Assembly: GCA_015680685.1 (NCBI GenBank)
Contig: MNCI01034278.1
Span: 11,585-73,190 of the forward strand
Direction: 5' to 3'
DNA: 61,606 bases
DNA from: Gnetum montanum
Taxonomy: Eukaryota > Streptophyta > Gnetopsida > Gnetales > Gnetaceae
Under the pieces are notes generated by a model that was given only the letters and a program-made list of their open reading frames with translations, was not told where the DNA came from and made no database searches. The translations under genes and the position numbers were made by a program. Position 1 is the first letter of the stretch. Each line of letters starts with the position of its first letter. Below are positions 1 through 11,459 of the stretch, one piece after another.

Positions 1-582
1 TTTTCATCCCCTTACTATCCTCAAAGCAATGGGAAAGCAGAGGCGATGAACAAAACGATTATTACAATACTCAAAAGGATGCTCACCCAAAGTAAGCGAA
101 GATGGCACAAACAATTGGTATACACATTGTGGGCATACCATACTACACATCGAACTTCAATAGGTAAAACACCATATAGTCTTGTTTACGGTTCAGAAGA
201 TATTTTACCCTTGGAATTACAGGTACCCTCTTTAAGGATAATACTTTCCAAACTCCTCAACGACGGGCAAAACAATGATTTGCACACCATTGACCTCGAC
301 TTGGTGGAGGAAGAACGCATACACGCCCTCGATCAAATCGAATGGTATCAAAAACAACAACGGCAACAACATCGGCATGACATCCATAGGCACCCCATCA
401 AAGAAGGTGACCTTGTACTTAAGGCAGTTCGAGAATACTCGGAAAAATTCTCAGCCAACTGGGAAGGGCCTTACTTGGTCATTAAAGCATTCGACAACAG
501 AGCATTCAAGCTCGCTGATATGGAAGGGAATGAGTTTGCTAATCCAACCAATCACTTGTTCCTAAAACCGTTCTACATTTGA
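1..582 (+). pseudogene. Integrase C-terminal part, Tat-type Ty3/gypsy element T1 (cut by window edge)
   Basis: This is the end of a pol polyprotein; integrase inserts the cDNA into the host chromosome. The frame is open from base 1, so the gene begins outside the window. The first residues (FSSPYYPQSNGKAEAMNK) are the integrase core around the catalytic Glu of the DD35E triad. The rest is the C-terminal domain, with the GDLVLK and NWEGPYLV motifs usual in gypsy integrases, ending in a TGA at 580-582. No internal stop is seen over 193 codons, making it the best-preserved integrase tail in the window. Element A carries the same protein on the other strand with breaks. The product may be intact upstream, which cannot be seen here. 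Confidence 0.9.
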
Positions 583-589
583 GTACAAG

Positions 590-930
590 CTCAGGTATGT
601 GTGAGTCTTGGAGTCACGACTCTAAACTGATACCACAGAACAGTCCTGGATTATGAATTAAAACTAATACCACAGCTCGTCCTGGAATCATGACAATAAA
701 CTGATACCACACAATGTCTGCAATGATGATAAACTAGCACCCGTCTGGCATGACAGTAAACTGCCACCATTGCATTCACTGGAGTCCGCTAAGACTATAA
801 ACTGGTTCACCTCTTCATGGTCCACTAAGACTAAAAACTGGCAGCATAACGTCTGCCACGATGCTAAACGGGCAATGTCCAACGGGTCATGACATAAAAC
901 TAACCCATCATGGTCTACCAAAACCATAAA
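590..930 (+). repeat. 3'UTR array of degenerate TAAACTG repeats (T1)
   Basis: About nine imperfect units of roughly 35-40 bp follow the integrase stop. Each carries a core like ATRATAAACTG followed by ACCAC and a GTCTG or GTCCTGG segment. The same array follows integrase in A, D', B and E. Tandem repeats in the 3'UTR of Tat/Ogre elements are known in plants. Confidence 0.8.
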
Positions 931-1958
931 CTGACAAGCTCATTTCTAGTCCCTCAATCCGCCACCATGTTCAAGCTTCATCAGAATCACTTCATCGCTC
1001 GCCATCAGACAATCCCACCAACGTCGCTGCCGCTCATCTATAATGCCTAAAATCACCTCCAATGTCTTGGTCACTGTGTAAGTCTAAACTCGCTTATTCA
1101 TTCATGGTTTTCATGTTTCCTTGGAGTTATGTTTGTAGGATGACACCCAGAGGTTTTTGCACAAGAATGCATTTCACCCTAAGCAGCAAGATGGGGCAAT
1201 GTTCACAGCACACATGGCAAGACTAAATCAAACCATTCGCTAGTACATCCCCACCTCCCGACATACTCTTTATCCATTCACCGAAACAGTTCACTCAGTC
1301 ACACCTTTGATACACCCAGTACATCCAAAACCTTGAGCACACCGTTGCATATCGTAACACTTTGAAGCAGTTGCAACACATGACATAGCACTTGCACGTG
1401 AGTACAGAATCAATGCACCATTTTCTTAAAAAAAAACAAAAACAAAAAACCATACAAGCCCCAAGCACTTCCCATACAAGCCCCAGGCAGGAAGGTAATC
1501 GTCTTAAAACCAAGTACTCATGTTAAAAAAATAATCAAAACACATCTAGTTGCATAGCTTTGGCTCTCTGCCAACAGGCTTCCCCTAAAAACTAAACAAA
1601 GACCATGTTCTTCCAAAGAATACAACACATCCTCCCGCGGCTTTGGTCTTGCCAACAAGTTCTCTTGAACATTACCCAAGAGGCTTGTTCTGCCAAAGGA
1701 TGCACATTATAGGTCTGGATTCCAAGTTTGCTAAAATAATGGCTATTGACAAGGATCAGCATGACACACACACCTGAACATCCCCTTTTCACCAAGCACA
1801 ATCCCTTGGGCAATTACTAGTCCCCACAATCCCCATTCTCCTACCAGCTACCAAGTTCCACGTTCCCAATCCCATGTACTACTGAACATGGTGCGATGAT
1901 GTCTAGTCAAGTGGCAATGGGCAAAGGCTCTATCGAGTTGACTGTGGTGTTTTGCACT
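931..1958 (+). other. Noncoding 3'UTR of T1
   Basis: There is no credible ORF. The stretch matches, in opposite orientation, the 3'UTRs of A (6000-6930) and E (58816-59930), for example the block around 1125-1180 containing GGAGTTATGTTTGTAGGATG. An A-rich run is at 1430-1450. Confidence 0.6.
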
Positions 1959-2013
1959 TCTTTGTTGACGCTTCTTGGGTCAATTCCTCCAAACGTCAAC
2001 AAAGAGGGGCCAA
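1959..2013 (+). promoter_or_regulatory. Polypurine tract within a stem-loop (T1)
   Basis: The polypurine tract AACAAAGAGGGGCCAA (1998-2013) lies directly before the LTR and would prime plus-strand DNA synthesis. Its 5' part belongs to the 3' arm of a perfect 12-bp inverted repeat: TCTTTGTTGACG at 1959-1970 and CGTCAACAAAGA at 1994-2005. Confidence 0.85.
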
Positions 2014-3226
2014 TGAAACACCACAAAATTTGGAGCTTAGTACTTGTCCAACACCAAGCAGGTTCCTAGAACCCCCAGATGATCATAGCTACATCTGGTG
2101 TCAAACATGGAAACTTCGAAGATCAAATGCTCAATTTTCACTAAGTATGCAGTTCCAGCGTATACGCCCAGTGTACACACTCCAACGTACATGCCCCGCA
2201 TGTACGTTCACCAGGAACAACAGGTGCATACGCCTGACATGAAACCTCCAAAGATGACATGAAAACAGCACTACAGAGCGAGATTTGGCACGAGGTAGCA
2301 ACCATTAGTGCATACGCCCGGCGTATACGCCCAGCACATCAGCATATGAGGTGTATATGCCTAGCACATTAGCGTATATGCCTCAGCATATACGCCCAAC
2401 ATCCATCAGCGTATACGCCACCGTCAACGACATCTATGCCCAAGTTCACATATACTCAACACCCCCAGCGAATACGCCCAGCATATACACCCATAGTCTA
2501 CGCTCATTAAAGAAAGCATATACGCCCAGCGTATATGCCCAGCAAATGTAACATGTTGTACACTTGTAAATTTTATGCCCTTGCACTTGGTCAAGGCACC
2601 ATGTGTCGTCCAACCCGAGTCTGCTGTCAAAACCTATATAAAACCCCAATTTTTCTCGAAATCTAGACAGCGGGGAAAATTCCCAAAACACACTAGAGAA
2701 CATAGACACTGAGAACCAGAGCTCAAAACCTTTTATGCTGGACAACCCTGTATGCTGAGCATACAGTCTCTATGCTGTGCTTACAGTGTGAACTAGCTGC
2801 AATCATCCCTGCACCCACCGGGGCTTTCGTCCGCCTTGTGTTACACTCACAATTGCGTTTGACTGGTGTATGTATTTTCATTCTATAATACCATTGTTAC
2901 ATTTTCTTCCTACAATTGTTTATAGTCTACATTAATTCTTGCATGTATTCTGTTTACGCTTGTGTACGTCTACGCTCTGTTCACATCGTTTACGCTGTTT
3001 ACACTCTAATTCACACCCGTTCCGCCGTTTGGGTATAACCCAACGTATAGCACTTCGGTGTACGTTCGGGGAAATCCTTGTCTGATCCGCGTGCGGACCA
3101 CCCAAGGTACTCTACCTTCGTTCATTCCAGCTCGCCCTCAGGTGAAGGTAGGGTCTTCTGTGTGCGTCATGCGATCCCACGGTCTCTGTTTCCTTCCACT
3201 GGAGACCGACGATTTCAGGCAGTACA
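2014..3226 (+). repeat. 3' LTR of T1 (family A LTR, 1213 bp)
   Basis: It begins TGAAACACCACAAAAT directly after the polypurine tract and ends GGCAGTACA. Both ends match the LTRs of A and E. The internal segment around 3040-3150 (cgttcggggaaatccttgtc and following) is nearly the same as the A LTR. The partner 5' LTR lies outside the window, so the target duplication cannot be tested. The five flanking bases are AGAGG. Confidence 0.88.
2130..2550 (+). repeat. GTATACGC palindromic repeat array inside the T1 LTR
   Basis: Roughly 15-20 short units with CAGCGTATACGCCCAG-like sequence at irregular spacing. Many contain the self-complementary GCGTATACGC or decayed forms of it. The same array type is found in the LTRs of A and, weaker, in E. 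Confidence 0.8.
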
Positions 3227-3483
3227 AGAGGCTCCCCATGGGACAACTTATGTTATGTTTTCCTTTGGTATTATGGTTTGGCCTACAAGAGGGTGCCATG
3301 TGGTTGTGGAGGTTCGTAGTCTTGACTATGCAAGGGAATGTAAGAGTATGGACGCATAGGGATGGGTGTAGGTCATAATAGGGTAACAAGGATGTGCACT
3401 CTTGAGAAGCTCAACTAGTCTAATTATGCACATCGGAGCGATGTGGTGACTTCCTACTGGTGATGAATCGTGATTCATCTAGT
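3227..3483. other. Unassigned sequence between T1 and unit X
   Basis: About 260 bp of flanking DNA. I see no gene and no match to the other elements in the window. Confidence 0.4.
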
Positions 3484-4339
3484 TGTAATATCAAACCCAT
3501 GATATCGAGTACGCGATATCACACCCAACAACAATATCAGATACATGATATCGCGACTCCTACGTGAGGCTATAAATACATATGTAGTTGCATGATAAGG
3601 AGAGTATTTTTGGTTAGTTTTTAGGAAGTCAATTAGTATTAGAGTAGGATTTTTTTTTCATATTTCCTCTCTACCCTCTCTTCTAGTGCATGCCTGCAGT
3701 ATGGTGATTATAATTGTACAAAACCTTTATTCGAGTGTGACATACTTGGACATGCACATGATCGGCAATAAAGATCGAGATTATTTCATCATTGTAGGAT
3801 TCACTTAGTTTAATCATTTAATTGTTATTGTTATTTATTACTTTCATAGTTAATATCTCTTCACCCTAAACTCCTATTAAATGCGGAATGATTACGACTT
3901 AATCATGAGGATTTAAGTGTGACTACTTGGTAACCTAGTAACGTACCTAGGATTTTTGCTTGGTAATCCCAGTAGTAGTCATGCATGAGGTCCAAGATGT
4001 GTATGAATGATTAAGGAATGGATGCTCATCACACTTAGGCTAGTTTAGATTATCTCCCCCTATTTCCTCTTAGCATAACTCTCTCTCCCTTTTCCTCCTA
4101 GCTTAGCTAAGATTATTTTCCATTGCCTCTAGGAGTAGCACTAGTTTAGGAACACATCATACACTTCACTCTGGACTAAGCCATATGTGACAAAGCATAT
4201 ACTAGTCCAGGTGGGAAGATAGCGAACTGTAATCAACAAGTAACTATCTAGATACCACAACTAGCCTGTCTATAGAGTTTGACTGGATCATGCGTGAAAC
4301 GCTCATATAAGTATGGTTGAGAGTAGGGGTACCTTGCCA
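3484..4339 (+). repeat. LTR-like unit X, copy 1 (solo or fragment)
   Basis: It begins TGTAATATC and ends CCTTGCCA, with a TATA box in CTATAAATAC near 3571. The reverse complement of 25115-25915 shows the same order of blocks: ATGATAT-rich start, TATAAATA, GGCAATAAAGATC, TTGGTAACCTAGTAACG, TTGGTAATCCCA, GTTTGACT and a TTGCCA end. Neither copy has internal coding sequence or a clear target duplication, so the exact ends are estimates. A Copia-type or non-autonomous LTR is likely. Confidence 0.55.
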
Positions 4340-4355
4340 CTCTTTAGCTGGGATG

Positions 4356-4360
4356 AGATG
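4356..4360. repeat. Target-site duplication AGATG, left copy (element A)
   Basis: AGATG precedes the LTR at 4361 and is repeated exactly at 23282-23286, after the other LTR. Confidence 0.88.
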
Positions 4361-5937
4361 TGTAGTGTCTGAAATCATCGATTTTTGGCTAGAATGAAAC
4401 AGAAACTAGGAGATCCCCGAACAAGCACAGAAGACCCTACCTTTGCTTGAGGACAAGCTGGAATTCATGAAGGCAGAGTATCTTGAACGGTCCGCACACG
4501 GATCAGACAAGGATTTCCCCAAACGTACACCGTTATACTGTACACTGGGTTATACGTAAATGACGTAACTAATGTCAAATGGAGCGTAAACGTACAGGAA
4601 CGTAAATAGTAAACATACAATACTGAATGAAAAATTTTAACAAATCTTAGCAAGAAAAATGTGGCAATATTATTGCAAAATGAAAGTTACAATGCATCGG
4701 TCTAATGCAGTTGTGAATCTGACACAAGGTGGACGAAGAGCCCCGGTGGATGCGAAGGGATGATGGTGTGCTGGTTCGAACTGCAGGCACAGCGTAAAGG
4801 CTGTATATTCAGCGTGCAGGGTTAAAGTCCAACGTACAGAGTTTTTGTTGTATTCTCTGGTTTTCTCAGTGTCTCTGGTTTGTTCAAAATTGTCCCCTGA
4901 TCTAGTGAAAAATTGGGGTTTTTATACAAGTTTAGACACTAGACTTAGGTCTAAGAGGGGATGATTGGCTGTGGAGTGCTGGACTCTCGGGTCGGGTGAC
5001 ATGTGGCGCGTTGACCGAGTGTGAAAGAATGAAATTTTACAAGTATACAGCATGCTGCATGCCAACGTATACGTGCCGTATGCCAGCATATACTGCTGTA
5101 TGCCAGCGTATACATGCTAGATGTATGACCTTGGCATACAGACTTGATCAAAACAAAAGAAGTTGTTTGGCCTTCAGGTTTGAATTCGGATGCTATGAGA
5201 ATGCTGCCTGTGGATGTTCAACTTGGTTGACCTTGATCTGACATGGTTCTGGAGAGATTTGATTGGTACACGTTGTGCTACACATTGGTCGTACACCTTG
5301 TACATGCTGGGCGTATATGCTGAGTGTACATATTGTATCTGCTAATCGTACACGCTGTGTTTGATGGGTGTATACACTAGGCGTGCAGGATGTACATGCT
5401 CAGCGTATGAACTCTAGAATGCATGATGTTAACACCTGATGATTACTATGTTCGTGTGAGTTGATGCTTTGTACAAAATCTTGCGCTAAAGTGCTATTTC
5501 CATGTCATCTTCGGGGGTTGCATGCAGGGCATATACGTCAATCATACGTACTGAGCGTACATGTGAGGCGTGTACGCTGGGCGTATATGCTGTGAATGTA
5601 TGCTAGGTGTATGCGTTGGGCATATACGTTGAGAATGCATGCCGGGAGTATACGCTGGGCATATATGCTGTGAATGTATGCTGGGTGTATACGCTGGGCA
5701 TATACGCTAAGAATGCATACTTAGTGAGGACTAAGTATCTTGAGCTCCAAAGTTGCCATGTTTGATAGCTAATGTCGTTGTGGTCGTCTGCGGGTCCTAG
5801 GGAACTGCTCCTTGTTGAGTTCGACTCTACTTGAAGCCAGCTGTGGGGCCCTCAAGCTTTAGTCATGCTGGGGAGCATCATGACTTAGCTCAATTCTTGT
5901 TGGAGAAGTACTAAGCTTAAAATTTTGTGGTGTTTCA
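4361..5937 (-). repeat. 3' LTR of element A
   Basis: In plus view it starts TGTAGTGTCTGAAATC and ends GGTGTTTCA. In element sense it starts TGAAACACC and ends in TACA. It aligns over its whole length with 21650-23281 and is bounded by the PPT at 5938. Confidence 0.9.
5040..5730 (-). repeat. GCGTATACGC-type array inside the 3' LTR of A
   Basis: Two clusters (5040-5125 and 5280-5720) of GCGTATACGCTGGGCG-like units, often paired with TGTGAATGTATGCTGGG. Several are perfect or one-base-off copies of the palindrome GCGTATACGC. The clusters are also present in the 5' LTR. Confidence 0.8.
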
Positions 5938-5992
5938 TTGGCCCCTCTTTGTTGATGCTTGGAGGAATCGACTCGAGAAGCATCGACAAAGA
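5938..5992 (-). promoter_or_regulatory. Polypurine tract and stem-loop of element A
   Basis: On the minus strand the tract AACAAAGAGGGGCCAA abuts the 3' LTR (plus view 5938-5953). The arms TCTTTGTTGATGCTT (5946-5960) and AAGCATCGACAAAGA (5978-5992) pair over 15 bases with a single G-U-type mismatch. Confidence 0.85.
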
Positions 5993-6925
5993 AGTGCAAA
6001 ACACCACAAGCAACTTGATAGGGACATTGTCCTTTGTAACGTGGCTAGACATCATCGTACCATGTTCGATAGTACATAGGATTGGGGGAAATGAAATTTG
6101 TATTGAGCAGGGAAATGGAAACTGTAGGGGTTGGTAACCAATCAAGGGCTTGTGTGTGGTGAAGAGGAGGTTCGGATATGTGTGCGGGTCGTGCTTATCT
6201 TTGTAAATAGCCATTGTCTAGCCATTGCTAGCCATTTTTTAGCAGATTTGGGACCAAGACATGATGTGTACGTCCTTTGGTAGTACAAGACTCTTGCTTG
6301 GTGTTTAAGAGGACTTGTTGGCACAACCAAAGCCACATGATGATGTGTTGCATTCTTTGGAGGAACAAGGCCCTTGTTTAGTGTTTAGGGGGGAACCTAT
6401 TGGCAGAGAGCCAAAGCTATGCAACAAGATGTTACTTGATTTTTTTAATGATCTTATGCACATGCTCAAATGCCATATTGTGGGTTGCAACCGCTTAAGA
6501 GTGGCGTAGTATGCAATAATATGTTCAATGTTTTGGGTTGTACTAGGTCTGTCCGAGATGTAGCCAAGTAGGAGATGTTGAGGGATAGGTGGGATATGTA
6601 ATGGGAGATGTACTAATGCATGGCTTGATTAGTCTTTTCATGTGTGTTGTGAATAACGTTTCACCTTGCTACTTGTGACAAAGTGCATTCTTGTACAAAC
6701 ACCTCTGAGTGCCATCCTGCAAACACAACTCCAAGAAGACAAGAAACCCATGAGTGAGTAAGCAAGCTTAGACTTAAACAACCACTGATGAAACAAAGGA
6801 ACCAGATGAGATTTCAGGAACTGTATATGAATAGCAGCAATGTTGTTAGGATCAACTGATGGCGAGCGATTCAGTGGCTCTGATGGAGTTTGAATGCAAC
6901 CGCAGATTGAGGAACCAGAGATGAA
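5993..6925 (-). other. Noncoding 3'UTR of element A
   Basis: No credible gene. It includes two diverged tandem copies of a roughly 85-bp block (about 6250-6420) built around CTTTGG(A/T)GGAACAAGRCYCTTG and CAACCAAAGCCACATGATG. The same stretch is found in E and, inverted, in T1. Confidence 0.6.
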
Positions 6926-6929
6926 ATTG

Positions 6930-7450
6930 CCAGTTTATAGTCGTGGCTGACTATCATGGGTTAGTTTTATGTCATGACCCATTAGACATTTCTCGTTTAG
7001 CGTCGTGGTGGATGGTACATTGCCAGTTTCTAGTCTTGGTGAACCATGAAGAGACAAACTAGTTTATAGTCTTAGCGGACTCTGGCAAATGTGAATCTGG
7101 CAGTTTACTGTCATACTAGACGGGTGCTAGTTTATTTGCATTGCAGACATTTTGTGGTATCCGTTTATCGTCATGATGCCAGGACGAGCTATGGTATCAG
7201 TTTATCGTCATGATGCAGGATGAGCTATGGTATCAATTTACCGTCATGATGCCAGGACGAGCTGTGGTATCAGTTTACCGTCATGATGCTAGGACGAGCT
7301 GTGGTATCAGTTTACCATCATGATGCCAGGACCAGCTGTGGTATCAGTTTACCGTCATGATGCCAGGACGAGCTATGGTATCAATTTACCATCATGATGC
7401 CAGGATGAGCTGTGGTATCAGTTTACCGTCATGATGTCAGGACGAATGCG
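6930..7450 (-). repeat. 3'UTR tandem array of element A (about 37-bp unit)
   Basis: The best-preserved part (7150-7440) has about eight units of the type GTGGTATCAGTTTACCGTCA plus TGATGCCAGGACGAGC, 37 bp each. Towards 6930 the units become degenerate. In element sense the core reads TAAACTGATACCACA. It starts right after the integrase stop. Confidence 0.9.
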
Positions 7451-7465
7451 TACCTGAGTCCATGC

Positions 7466-8462
7466 TCAAACGTGGAACAGTTTCAAGAACAAGTGATTGG
7501 TCAGATTTGCAAGGTCATTTCCTTCCATGTCAGCTAATTTGAATGCTTCGTTGTTGTACGCTTTGGTGACCAAGTAGGACCCTTCCCAGTTGGCTGAGAA
7601 TTTTTTTGGGTGTTCCCAAACTACTTTCAGTACAAGGTCACCTTCCTTGATAGGGTGCTTATGAACATCATGCCAATGGAATTGTCGTTGTCATTTTTGG
7701 TACCATTCAATCTGATCTAGGGCACGTATGCACTCCTCCTCCACCGAGTCCAAGTCAATAATGCATAGGTCATTGTTTTGCCCTTCGTCGAGGAGTCTGG
7801 AGAGTGTGATCCTTAAAGATGGTACCTATAATTCCAAGGGTAAAATAGCCTCTGAACCATAAATAAGACTATATGGCATTTTACCTGTGGAAGTCCGATG
7901 CGTAGTACGGTAAGCCCATAATGCATATACCAGCTGCTCGTGCCATCTTTTCTTGCTTTGGGTAAGCATATTTTTAAGTACTGTAAGGGGATGAAAATGA
8001 ATATTTGACTCCTAGGCTTTCACAGAAAGTTTTGGTTTCGACACTGCTAAATTGTGGCCCGTTATCAGTGATGATGGTCATGGGGATGCCAAAACGGGTC
8101 ACAATGTTTTCAAGGATGAAGTTGCATATGTGTTTGGATGTGGTTTTTCTAAGGGGAACAGCTTCTACCCACTTCGTGAAATACTCGGTCGCAGTTATGA
8201 TGGAGCTATACCCTACAGAAGATGAGGGTGTTATTGGTCCGATAAGGTCCAGCCCCCACTTTTGAAAGGACCAGGTGATTCACTCTATATGCAACTCATT
8301 CGGTGGAACATGTATTAGATTACTATGTTTTTGACAAATACTGCACGTTTTAGCCTTGGAGAGACAGTCATACTCCATGTGTGGCCAATAATAACCTAAA
8401 CGTCTTATTTTTGTTGCCATCGCTTTAGGTGCTATGTGTCCTCCGCATAGTCCATCATGTAC
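7466..8462 (-). pseudogene. Integrase of element A (broken)
   Basis: Read on the minus strand, the zinc-binding HHCC region lies near 8450-8300 and the core with TIITDNGPQFSS near 8070-8020. The C-terminal domain with HPIKEGDLVLK and NWEGSYLV lies near 7650-7500, and a TGA at 7468-7466 ends the gene. Compared with the T1 integrase, about 51 bases are missing near 7980, just after FSSPY. This removes the segment holding the catalytic Glu (the NGKAE motif in T1). Several in-frame stops occur as well. The gene follows the archaeal RNase H in the same polyprotein. Confidence 0.85.
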
Positions 8463-9207
8463 TTACTCGATGATAGTTTGGGCATCAACGCTACTAACGC
8501 ATGTTAGCAATATGCCTTCGTAGGATCGATGACACAATGTGTCGCCTATCAGTGTATATTGTCGAGAACGTTTTCGTATTGCGTCCTTTTGTGCATTCGT
8601 TAGATGTTGCGGTGTTTCACCTTGTAGAAGGTACTCTTTTATGTCATCATACCATTCTATTGCGTGTGTTCTACTAACAGATGCAATTGGTAATTCATTG
8701 AGAGTATCAATTATGGGTTTAGCACAACTGATTATTGAGCTTGGCAACATATGGAACATCTCAGGTGACATGTTTAGAGCTAGCGTGGCAAGTGCGTCTG
8801 CAATGGTGTTATCGTTTCTGGAGACATGTTGCACATTCATGTTTTCAAATTGCTTCATTAAGTGTTTAGCTAAGTCATAGTATGGTTGTAAATGTTGTGC
8901 TTTGCATGTATAAATGTTCGTGACTTGATTTAAAACCAGTTGTGAGTCTCCCCTAACTACCAATCATGCGATGTTGGAAGCTAATGCTGCCTCAAGGCCC
9001 CTAAGGAGACCCTCGTATTCTGCTATGTTGTTAGCGGTAAGCAAAGGGTCGGATCTCCCTAGAGGGATAGGTGATGATGATGGAAGCACTTCCCCCTCGA
9101 GAGGTGGATGCTCCATCAAAGTTCAAAATAGCTTCGTACTCATCGGGAACTATGTCTATTGTGCTCACATTTTCGTCTAGAAACTTTGGCTCTATTGTTG
9201 CTTGATC
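8463..9207 (-). pseudogene. Archaeal-type RNase H (second RNase H) and linker of element A
   Basis: The frame from 8963 to 8463 is open and reads VVRGDSQLVLNQV, then QHVSRNDNTIADALATLA, the C-terminal half of an archaeal-type RNase H. Upstream, near 9070, the same frame holds NFDGASTSRGGSAS, the N-terminal catalytic Asp motif, and a NNIAEYEGLL motif containing the catalytic Glu. A small deletion just before NNIAEYE and a stop near 8965 break it. A second RNase H of this type next to the normal one is diagnostic of the Tat lineage, where it is thought to help degrade RNA in hybrids. The linker to integrase is about 100 residues. Confidence 0.85.
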
Positions 9208-9690
9208 ATGAGTTGGTGATGTAGCCAGTTGGTTCTCTATGGCTTGACCCTTGACTGATGACTATGAAATATAATGTAAGTCGAATTCAGCTATTATGGC
9301 TTTCCATCGCACTATTTTGCTTGACTCATAAATGTTACTGGTGATGGCCCTAAGCACATTATCTTTACAGATTATGTTGGCTTGGTTATGGAAGAGGTAA
9401 TGTCACCATTTCTTTAGGGAAAAGACAAGGGCTAAACATGACCTCTCTACTTCGTTGTACTTCTTTTCATGGGCCACTAATGCATGGCTCAAATAATAAA
9501 TAGGAACTTCAGTCCCGTCGTTTCATTTCTGGCAGAGCATAGAAGCGATGGATGAATCTGACGTGGCAAGATAGATGTAGAAGGGTTTATTGTTCTGTGG
9601 AGGGTACATTATTGGTATCTGAGCCAGTGTTGTCTTAATGTGGTCGAAAGCTTCTTGGCATTGTGGAGTCCATTCAAAATAGACATTCTT
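9208..9690 (-). pseudogene. Gypsy-type RNase H of element A
   Basis: The minus-strand translation gives the usual order after RT: FEWTPQCQEAFDHIK, PFYIYLATSDSSIASML, PIYYLSHAL, and YNEVERSCLALVFSLKK. Stops and base changes interrupt it. It degrades the RNA strand during reverse transcription. Neighbours are RT upstream and the second RNase H downstream. Confidence 0.8.
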
Positions 9691-10874
9691 TCATAGCAAA
9701 TGACTCATAGGCTTTAACTTGTCTGTCAATTTTTCTATGAAGCGCCTAATGAACTGTAATCTACCTTGTAGACCCCGAAGTTCAGTAATATTGCTTGGTG
9801 GTTTTAAATTGATAATAGCTTTAACTTTATCTGGTTCCACTCGTATTACTGTTTCTGACACTATGAAGCCTAGCATCTTGCCCGTTTTTACTCCAAAAAC
9901 ACATTTTTTGGATTGAGCCTAAGTTCATATTTTAAGCAACGTTTTAGGATCAAATCTAAATCTTGGATGTGTTGTTCTGGTGTTTTTGATTTAATTGCGA
10001 TATCATCTACATAATCATTGACTGAATGTAGCATGTAATCGCTAAAAATAAACATCATTGCCCTTTGATATGTGGCCCCAGCGTTCTTGAGACCGAAGGG
10101 CATCATTGTGTAACAAAAAGTACCCCATGGTGTCATGAAGGTAGTTCAGAGCTGATGCTCTGGGTTAATGCATATCTAGTTATATCTTGAGAAGCCATCC
10201 ATAAAAGATAATAGGGCGTGCCCAGTGGTTGAGTCAACAAGTTGATCGATGCTGGGTAGGGGGAAATCATCTTTTATGGTTGCAAAGTTGAGATCCCGGA
10301 AGTCAATGCATAGGTGAATGCTTCCATTCTTTTTCAGGATAATGACCATGTTGGATACCCAATCAGCGTAGTCCATAGCCCGAATGGAACCTGCCTGATA
10401 GAGTTTGGTGATCTCATTATGAACTGCTAATGCTACCTTAGGCTTAATCTTTCGTGCTTTTTGTTTCACTGCCCTTAACTTTGGATCAAGTATAATATTG
10501 TGCTGGACGATTCTAGGATCTAGCCTTGGCATATCAGTGTAAGACCAAGCGAATGCTTTTATGTTGTCTTGAAGCACATTTTCTATGTCTTTTGCCAGTT
10601 GAGGTTGCAATAGTGTACTCAATTTTAATATCTTGATTTCACCATCAGGCATAGCAATGGGGGTTTCAGTCAACGGGTCTTTGGTGATGCTATCAGCTTT
10701 TATGTCAAGGGACTTTGTCATACCTTTGTAGCTGTCTAACATTTTTTGTGTTGAGGCTATGACTGTGTCATCCGTTGATAGCCCTAAGTTGATGGAATTT
10801 ATGTCGATTTCTCTTGTGATCTTTCCGTATGGTCCATCGATGGTCAATGGTGTGGATAAATGCTGATAATCCAT
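9691..10874 (-). pseudogene. Reverse transcriptase of element A
   Basis: Three minus-strand segments (10874-10176, 10136-9888, 9876-9691) together cover the RT domain. The N-terminal lead contains TIDGPYGKI, then KPKVALAVHNEITKLYQAGS, ADWVSNMVIILKKNGSIHLC, IDFRDLN, and the palm motif DYVDD (the YxDD catalytic site) near 10010. The thumb segment ends with LQGRLQFIRRFI. Single stops separate the segments, so the copy is dead although the catalytic motif remains. The block begins about 830 bp from the ATG of the antisense gene. Confidence 0.9.
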
Positions 10875-10959
10875 CAGGCTTGCTCCTACTAATAAACAGC
10901 GGGCAGAGTGAGCTAGTAGGTGTTGTTACACGTTCCTTGGAAACGTAAGTCATGTGTAC

Positions 10960-11175
10960 AAGTATGGTGGTGGTTTATCGTCGTACCGGAACGCATGGCA
11001 GTTTAAGGTCTTACCGAGCCAGATGTGGCAATTTAAGGCCTTACCGGGCCAGATGTGGCAGCTTAAGGCCTTATCGGGTAGTATGTGGTAGTTTAAGACC
11101 TTATCGGGCCGTATGTGGCAGTTTAAGGCCTTATCGGGCCAGATGTGGCAGTTTGAGGCCTTACCAGGCTGTTTA
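10960..11175 (-). repeat. 30-bp tandem array between RT and the antisense gene (A)
   Basis: Five to six units of GTGGCAGTTTAAGGCCTTAT plus CGGGCCAGAT, 30 bp each, best between 11040 and 11160. The GTGGYA..AGTTTA core is shared with the 3'UTR array of the same element. Confidence 0.85.
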
Positions 11176-11424
11176 CTATGATTTGACGATGCCTAGTTCT
11201 TGTATAATTTGTACCCGAGAGTTTGCGCCAAAATGTTCAGTGTGGGCATCCAAAGTTGGTTTACCAAGGAATACAGTATGTGGTAGTGTTCATTGTCTCG
11301 TCATTTTGTTTTACATATTCCTCATGCTTTGTAATTTAAGCAATTTTTAATTGAAATTAATAAAATATTAAAAATATTAAAAAAATTAAAGGCGGTGATG
11401 GTGGCAGCAGAGTCAACGCGGCGC

Positions 11425-11432
11425 TATATATA
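11425..11432 (+). promoter_or_regulatory. Candidate TATA box of the antisense gene (A)
   Basis: TATATATA in a GC-flanked context (GGCGCTATATATAGTG) lies 273 bp before the candidate start codon at 11705 on the same strand. No other TATA-like element as good is seen between RT and exon 1. A transcription start cannot be shown from sequence. Confidence 0.5.
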
Positions 11433-11459
11433 GTGTAAGGCTATCAATTGTCAGAGGCA

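Noticed and set aside
688-927. Minus-strand frame through the T1 3'UTR array
   Set aside because: It is a by-product of a tandem repeat whose unit lacks stops in one frame, with no conserved partner.
8005-8265. Plus-strand frame opposite the A integrase (and the like at 61001-61258)
   Set aside because: These are shadows of the integrase coding strand; the minus frame carries the recognised motifs.
10952-11350. Plus-strand frame of about 130 codons with a repeated LRPYRARCGS-like peptide
   Set aside because: The 30-bp array has a unit length divisible by three, so any stop-free frame repeats as a peptide. It lies upstream of the TATA box of the antisense gene and is not shared with B or C.
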